This document shows positions 8,167-10,887 of a stretch of 10,887 nucleotides of DNA, piece by piece (the stretch's first letter is position 1; every line of letters starts with the position of its first letter). The notes beneath the pieces are model-generated. The model was given only the letters and a program-made list of their open reading frames with translations, was not told the origin of the DNA and did not search any database. Made by a program: the position numbers and the translations under genes. The stretch comes from Domibacillus sp. (GTDB lineage: Bacteria > Bacillota > Bacilli > Bacillales > Domibacillaceae), in NCBI GenBank assembly GCA_031177795.1, contig JAPSKG010000052.1:1-10887 (forward strand), read 5' to 3'.

Positions 8167-8399
8167 TAGTGAAATAAAACTAAATAAAGCACGTTAAAAA
8201 ACACAGCACAGCTGGAGTTTTGTTTTGCCAGGACTGCTTTTTAACTTCATGTAAGCTTTCATGCTTGTTTTTATTTTGCTGAGTGCCGTCTTTCTTTATA
8301 CCAGGCAAGAAAGCAATGAAACCTTTCCATTATCCTGCAGCTTATTAAACATTGGAAAATAAGCGAAGAAATTCAGCAGAACCTCAAGGAATCCTATAT

Positions 8400-8425
8400 G
8401 TTTAAAAAAGGATGTATGTGGAATA
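8400..8425 (+). promoter_or_regulatory. Possible SigB (general stress) promoter
   Basis: GTTTAA at 8400-8405 matches the SigB -35 exactly. After a 14-base spacer comes GGAATA (8420-8425), which matches the -10 GGGWAW at four of six positions. GTGGAA at 8418-8423, with a 12-base spacer, is an alternative. The start of transcription would be near 8431, just upstream of the ribosome site. The call is strengthened because the downstream protein belongs to a family known to be SigB-controlled in B. subtilis. No better SigA promoter is seen. Confidence 0.45.
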
Positions 8426-8452
8426 GTACGTACCATAAGGAGATGATTTCAA

Positions 8453-8869
8453 GTGGGCGATGTAAAAAAACAAATTTTGCATATCTTAAACGAAAGCAGC
8501 GTCGGTGTAATGGCAACGGTCCACGGTAACAAGCCACGCACGCGCTACATGACTTTTTTCAACGATGATTTAACCCTTTATACAGTAACTGGAAAAGACA
8601 CTCACAAAACAGAAGACCTGGACCAAAACCCTTACACACATGTTTTGCTCGGCTATGAAGGAGAAGGCTTTGGAGACATTTATGTGGAAATTGAAGGGAA
8701 AATTGTTGAATCGGACGAGAAAAGCATAAAAGAAAAAGTTTGGAACCCGCACCTGGAACCATGGTTTACTGGGCCGGAAGATCCTAATCTGCTTGTTTTG
8801 CAAATTATTCCCCAGCAAATTCGTTTAATGAACAAAAAAGGACAGCCGCCACAAACGCTGGAACTTTAA
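8453..8869 (+). CDS. General stress protein 26-like (YdaG-like) pyridoxamine 5'-phosphate oxidase family protein
   Basis: A 138-residue cytosolic protein of the FMN-binding split-barrel superfamily. It resembles B. subtilis YdaG, general stress protein 26. Members usually bind FMN or another flavin and act as small reductases or oxidases; the substrate is unknown and true pyridoxamine-phosphate oxidase activity is not implied. Visible family signs are the strand PRTRYMTFF (28-36), the loop GKDTHKTEDLDQNP (47-60) typical of the cofactor phosphate region, GFGDIYVEIEG (72-82) and a C-terminal WFTGPEDPN (104-112). There is no signal peptide or membrane segment. The GTG start is chosen because AAGGAG (8437-8442) lies 10 nt upstream and no in-frame ATG is near. 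It stands alone between a probable SigB promoter and a strong terminator, consistent with a single stress-induced gene. The length is close to the family norm. Confidence 0.88.
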   Translation: MGDVKKQILHILNESSVGVMATVHGNKPRTRYMTFFNDDLTLYTVTGKDTHKTEDLDQNPYTHVLLGYEGEGFGDIYVEIEGKIVESDEKSIKEKVWNPHLEPWFTGPEDPNLLVLQIIPQQIRLMNKKGQPPQTLEL

Positions 8870-8872
8870 CAA

Positions 8873-8904
8873 AAAAACATCGCCTTTGCTGAGGCGATGT
8901 TTTT
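8873..8904. terminator. Bidirectional rho-independent terminator
   Basis: A perfect 13-bp stem, AAAAACATCGCCT (8873-8885) and AGGCGATGTTTTT (8892-8904), has a 6-nt loop TTGCTG. It begins 3 bases after the stop of the stress gene on the plus strand, and a T run closes the hairpin. On the minus strand it lies about 40 bases after the ABC transporter stop and again ends in a T run. It therefore serves both convergent units. Confidence 0.92.
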
Positions 8905-8944
8905 CGCTTTTTCATAATTTTTTAATTTTCTTTTGTTTAATGAA

Positions 8945-10675
8945 TCATCCATGCTGTTCAATAATTTCTTCATATGTTCCAATTGCGTCAATTTCCCCGT
9001 TTTGCAGCCGGATAACTTGATCGGCATCGCGGATGGTGTTTAAACGGTGTGCAATAACAAAACTGGTCCGTCCTTGCATCAAGCGTCCTAGCGCTTCTTG
9101 AATATGCAGCTCCGTAATTGTATCAATATTGCTTGTTGCTTCATCGAGGATTAAAATAGCCGGATTGGCCAGAATAGCACGGGCAATGGAAATTAATTGG
9201 CGCTGGCCCTGGCTAATGCCGGATCCATCCTGGCTTAACTTTGTTTTGTAGCCATTTGGCAGTTTTATAATAAATGAATGAGCGTTAGCCAGACGAGCGG
9301 CTTCCACCGCTTCTTCATCTGATGCATCAAGTCGCCCATACCGGATGTTTTCTAACACCGTTTCTTCAAAAAGCACCGAATCCTGTAAAACAAAGCCCAT
9401 CTGACTGCGAAGCAAAGGACCTGAAACACTTTTGCTATTAACGCCATCAAATAAAATGGCTCCGCTGTCCGGCTCATAAAATCGAGACAGCAAATTTATA
9501 ATGGTTGTTTTCCCGGAGCCTGTTGGGCCGATAAGCGCAATTGTTTCTCCTCTTGATGCATGGAATGAAACCCCGGCAAGCGTCTTTTTTCCTTTTTCAT
9601 AAGAAAAAGAAACATTTTGAAAAGCAACTTCTCCTAAAACAACATGGTGTTTGCCGTTTTCTCCCTCTGCCGCTTTTTTTGTATCTAAAATGTCAAAAAC
9701 CCGTTCTGCTCCAGCCACGGCAGATAACATTGTATTATACTGGTTCGCCAGATCGTTAAGCGGGCGAGTAAACTGGCGGGCGTATTCCGTGAAAATAACG
9801 ATTGTTCCTACTGATGCCTGACCATTTAAAGCTAAAACCCCCCCGCTAAGAGCGATAACAGCAAAGCCTGCATTGTTTAATAAATTCATTAATTTTGGAA
9901 TAAAACCTGAATAAGCTTGCGCGAGATAACCCGCTTCTCGAAGCTGCTCGTTTTTCTCCATAAATTCATTCATGATCTGATCTTCTCGTGAAAACATTTT
10001 TACGATATGCCGGCTCGAAATGGCTTCTTCAATAAAGCCATTTAAATCGCCAAGGTGGCGCTGTTGCTCTTTAAACCTTGGGCCAGTACGGCTTGTAATC
10101 CATTTCATGCCTCCGAACATAAGCGGAATGATCAATAGGGTAACAACGGTTAAAAGCGGGCTTAAATACAGCATAACAACAACAGAACCACCCAGCGTTA
10201 AAAGCCCGGAAGCAACTTGAATAATTGAGCTGTTCAACGTGCTGCTGATGTTGTCGATATCATTGGTTACGCGGCTCATTAATTCGCCATGGCGCCTTTT
10301 ATCAAAAAAAGAAATTGGCAGCTTGTGAAAATGGCGGAACAAATCGGTCCGCAATTCATAAATTGTTTTTTGAGCAATGTTAGCCATCCAGTAATTTTGC
10401 AAAAACAGCGTCAGCGAATGGCCAATGTATACTATGGCTAGCCCGCCAAGAAGAAAAAGAAGCCCTTTTTTATTTTCTGTAACAATAAAATCATCAATTG
10501 CTTCCCCAATTAAAAATGGGCCGGCAAGTGCAAAAACAGAACTAAGCAGCACCATAATCATTGTCCAGACAAGTTTTTCTTTTCGCTTTATCAAATAACG
10601 GCCCAGCCTCTTTAACGTTTTCGGAAGGTTTTGGATTTTCGGCTTTGGCCCTTTATTAGTGCCTGGATGTTTCAT
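8945..10675 (-). CDS. ABC exporter half-transporter (transmembrane plus ATPase), downstream subunit of a heterodimer
   Basis: A 576-residue type IV (LmrA/MsbA-like) exporter subunit of the inner membrane, from a class often annotated as multidrug or lipid exporter (YfiC-like); the substrate cannot be inferred. A basic N-terminal segment leads into the transmembrane domain (about 35-320), with clear hydrophobic stretches near 37-58, 71-92, 152-188 and 264-284. The ATPase domain has Walker A GPTGSGKT (383-390), Q-loop Q431, the signature ISQGQ (487-491) in place of LSGGQ, Walker B ending in D511 with catalytic E512, and switch H543 (IAHR). The catalytic residues are thus intact while the signature deviates. 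The ATG overlaps the end of another ABC ATPase gene by 20 bp and is preceded by a GGTGGAG ribosome site. The two genes form one operon and probably one heterodimer. A bidirectional hairpin ends the unit. Confidence 0.93.
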   Translation of the reverse strand: MKHPGTNKGPKPKIQNLPKTLKRLGRYLIKRKEKLVWTMIMVLLSSVFALAGPFLIGEAIDDFIVTENKKGLLFLLGGLAIVYIGHSLTLFLQNYWMANIAQKTIYELRTDLFRHFHKLPISFFDKRRHGELMSRVTNDIDNISSTLNSSIIQVASGLLTLGGSVVVMLYLSPLLTVVTLLIIPLMFGGMKWITSRTGPRFKEQQRHLGDLNGFIEEAISSRHIVKMFSREDQIMNEFMEKNEQLREAGYLAQAYSGFIPKLMNLLNNAGFAVIALSGGVLALNGQASVGTIVIFTEYARQFTRPLNDLANQYNTMLSAVAGAERVFDILDTKKAAEGENGKHHVVLGEVAFQNVSFSYEKGKKTLAGVSFHASRGETIALIGPTGSGKTTIINLLSRFYEPDSGAILFDGVNSKSVSGPLLRSQMGFVLQDSVLFEETVLENIRYGRLDASDEEAVEAARLANAHSFIIKLPNGYKTKLSQDGSGISQGQRQLISIARAILANPAILILDEATSNIDTITELHIQEALGRLMQGRTSFVIAHRLNTIRDADQVIRLQNGEIDAIGTYEEIIEQHG

Positions 10676-10887
10676 GAGTCTCCACCCTTCTTCCTTGCGA
10701 CTTCAACAAACGTTTGTAAAGGCCGTTTTGGTTGGACAGCTGGCTGTGTGTGCCGGATGCTGCTATTTTCCCGCTTTCAATGATGAAGATCTTGCTTGCT
10801 AGCTCTGCGGTAGAGATTTTTTGTGTCACAATAAAAATCGTGCATTCTTCTTTTGTTATTTCTTGAATTAAAGCTGCTTCTGTTTTC
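10656..10887 (-). CDS. ABC exporter half-transporter, upstream subunit, C-terminal end only
   Basis: This reading frame enters from beyond the window edge and ends at TAA (10656-10658), leaving the last 76 codons. The visible part is the end of an ABC ATPase domain. It begins just after the expected Walker B/D-loop with KTEAALIQEI, runs through the switch strand FIVTQKISTA, then KIFIIESGKIAASGTHSQL and the usual helix NGLYKRLLKSQ. The switch position holds Gln (codon 10821-10823) where canonical ATPases have His, a known mark of the degenerate-site subunit in heterodimeric exporters such as TM287/288. Its tail overlaps the downstream ABC gene by 20 bp in another frame, which points to translational coupling. 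Transmembrane part, Walker motifs and start all lie outside the window. Confidence 0.88.
   Translation of the reverse strand, partial: KTEAALIQEITKEECTIFIVTQKISTAELASKIFIIESGKIAASGTHSQLSNQNGLYKRLLKSQGRRVETHETSRH

Larger units (their letters stand above)
8087..8452. other. Divergent intergenic region between rlmD and the stress gene
   Basis: These 366 bases contain no credible ORF on either strand. They carry the rlmD promoter on the left and the probable stress promoter and AAGGAG ribosome site on the right. Between them are weak inverted repeats: GTTAAAAA/TTTTTAAC (8193-8200 and 8238-8245) around CTGG/CCAG, and GCTTATT/AATAAGC (8340-8346 and 8358-8364). No known riboswitch or small RNA is recognised. 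Confidence 0.5.

Noticed and set aside
8559..8818. Minus-strand reading frames opposite the stress gene
   Set aside because: They are antisense to a recognised family protein with a good ribosome site; products are Phe/Val-rich noise.

Overview
This window reads as an ordinary chromosomal segment of a low-GC Firmicute, most likely Bacillus sensu lato. The evidence is AT-rich intergenic DNA, strong AAGGAG-type ribosome binding sites, GTG starts, hairpin plus T-run terminators, and proteins that resemble Bacillus families throughout. The species cannot be named from the sequence alone.

Layout: positions 1-228 hold only a hairpin terminator. Positions 229-6312, minus strand, carry the two subunits of NADPH-dependent glutamate synthase (GOGAT). 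The large glutamine-amidotransferase/FMN subunit comes first and the small FAD/NADPH/iron-sulfur subunit follows 3 bp later. Together they make two glutamates from glutamine and 2-oxoglutarate. Upstream (6313-6706) is a 394-bp AT-rich region with several inverted repeats and the terminator of the next gene. Positions 6707-8086, minus strand, encode an RlmD/RlmCD-type 23S rRNA m5U methyltransferase. A 366-bp divergent region (8087-8452) separates it from a small plus-strand gene (8453-8869) for a general-stress, pyridoxamine-phosphate-oxidase-like split-barrel protein, which has a plausible SigB-type promoter. A strong bidirectional terminator at 8873-8904 divides that gene from a convergent pair of ABC exporter half-transporters on the minus strand. 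The downstream partner is complete (8945-10675). Only the last 76 codons of the upstream partner are present (10656-10887), and the two genes overlap by 20 bp.

The GOGAT pair is one operon and the ABC pair is another; rlmD and the stress gene appear to be single transcription units. I see no mobile element, CRISPR array, tRNA/rRNA gene or phage gene. No previously undescribed system is evident. The points most worth checking are the inverted repeats upstream of glutamate synthase, the absence of a divergent gltC-type regulator there, the possible SigB promoter, and the asymmetric ATPase sites of the ABC exporter.
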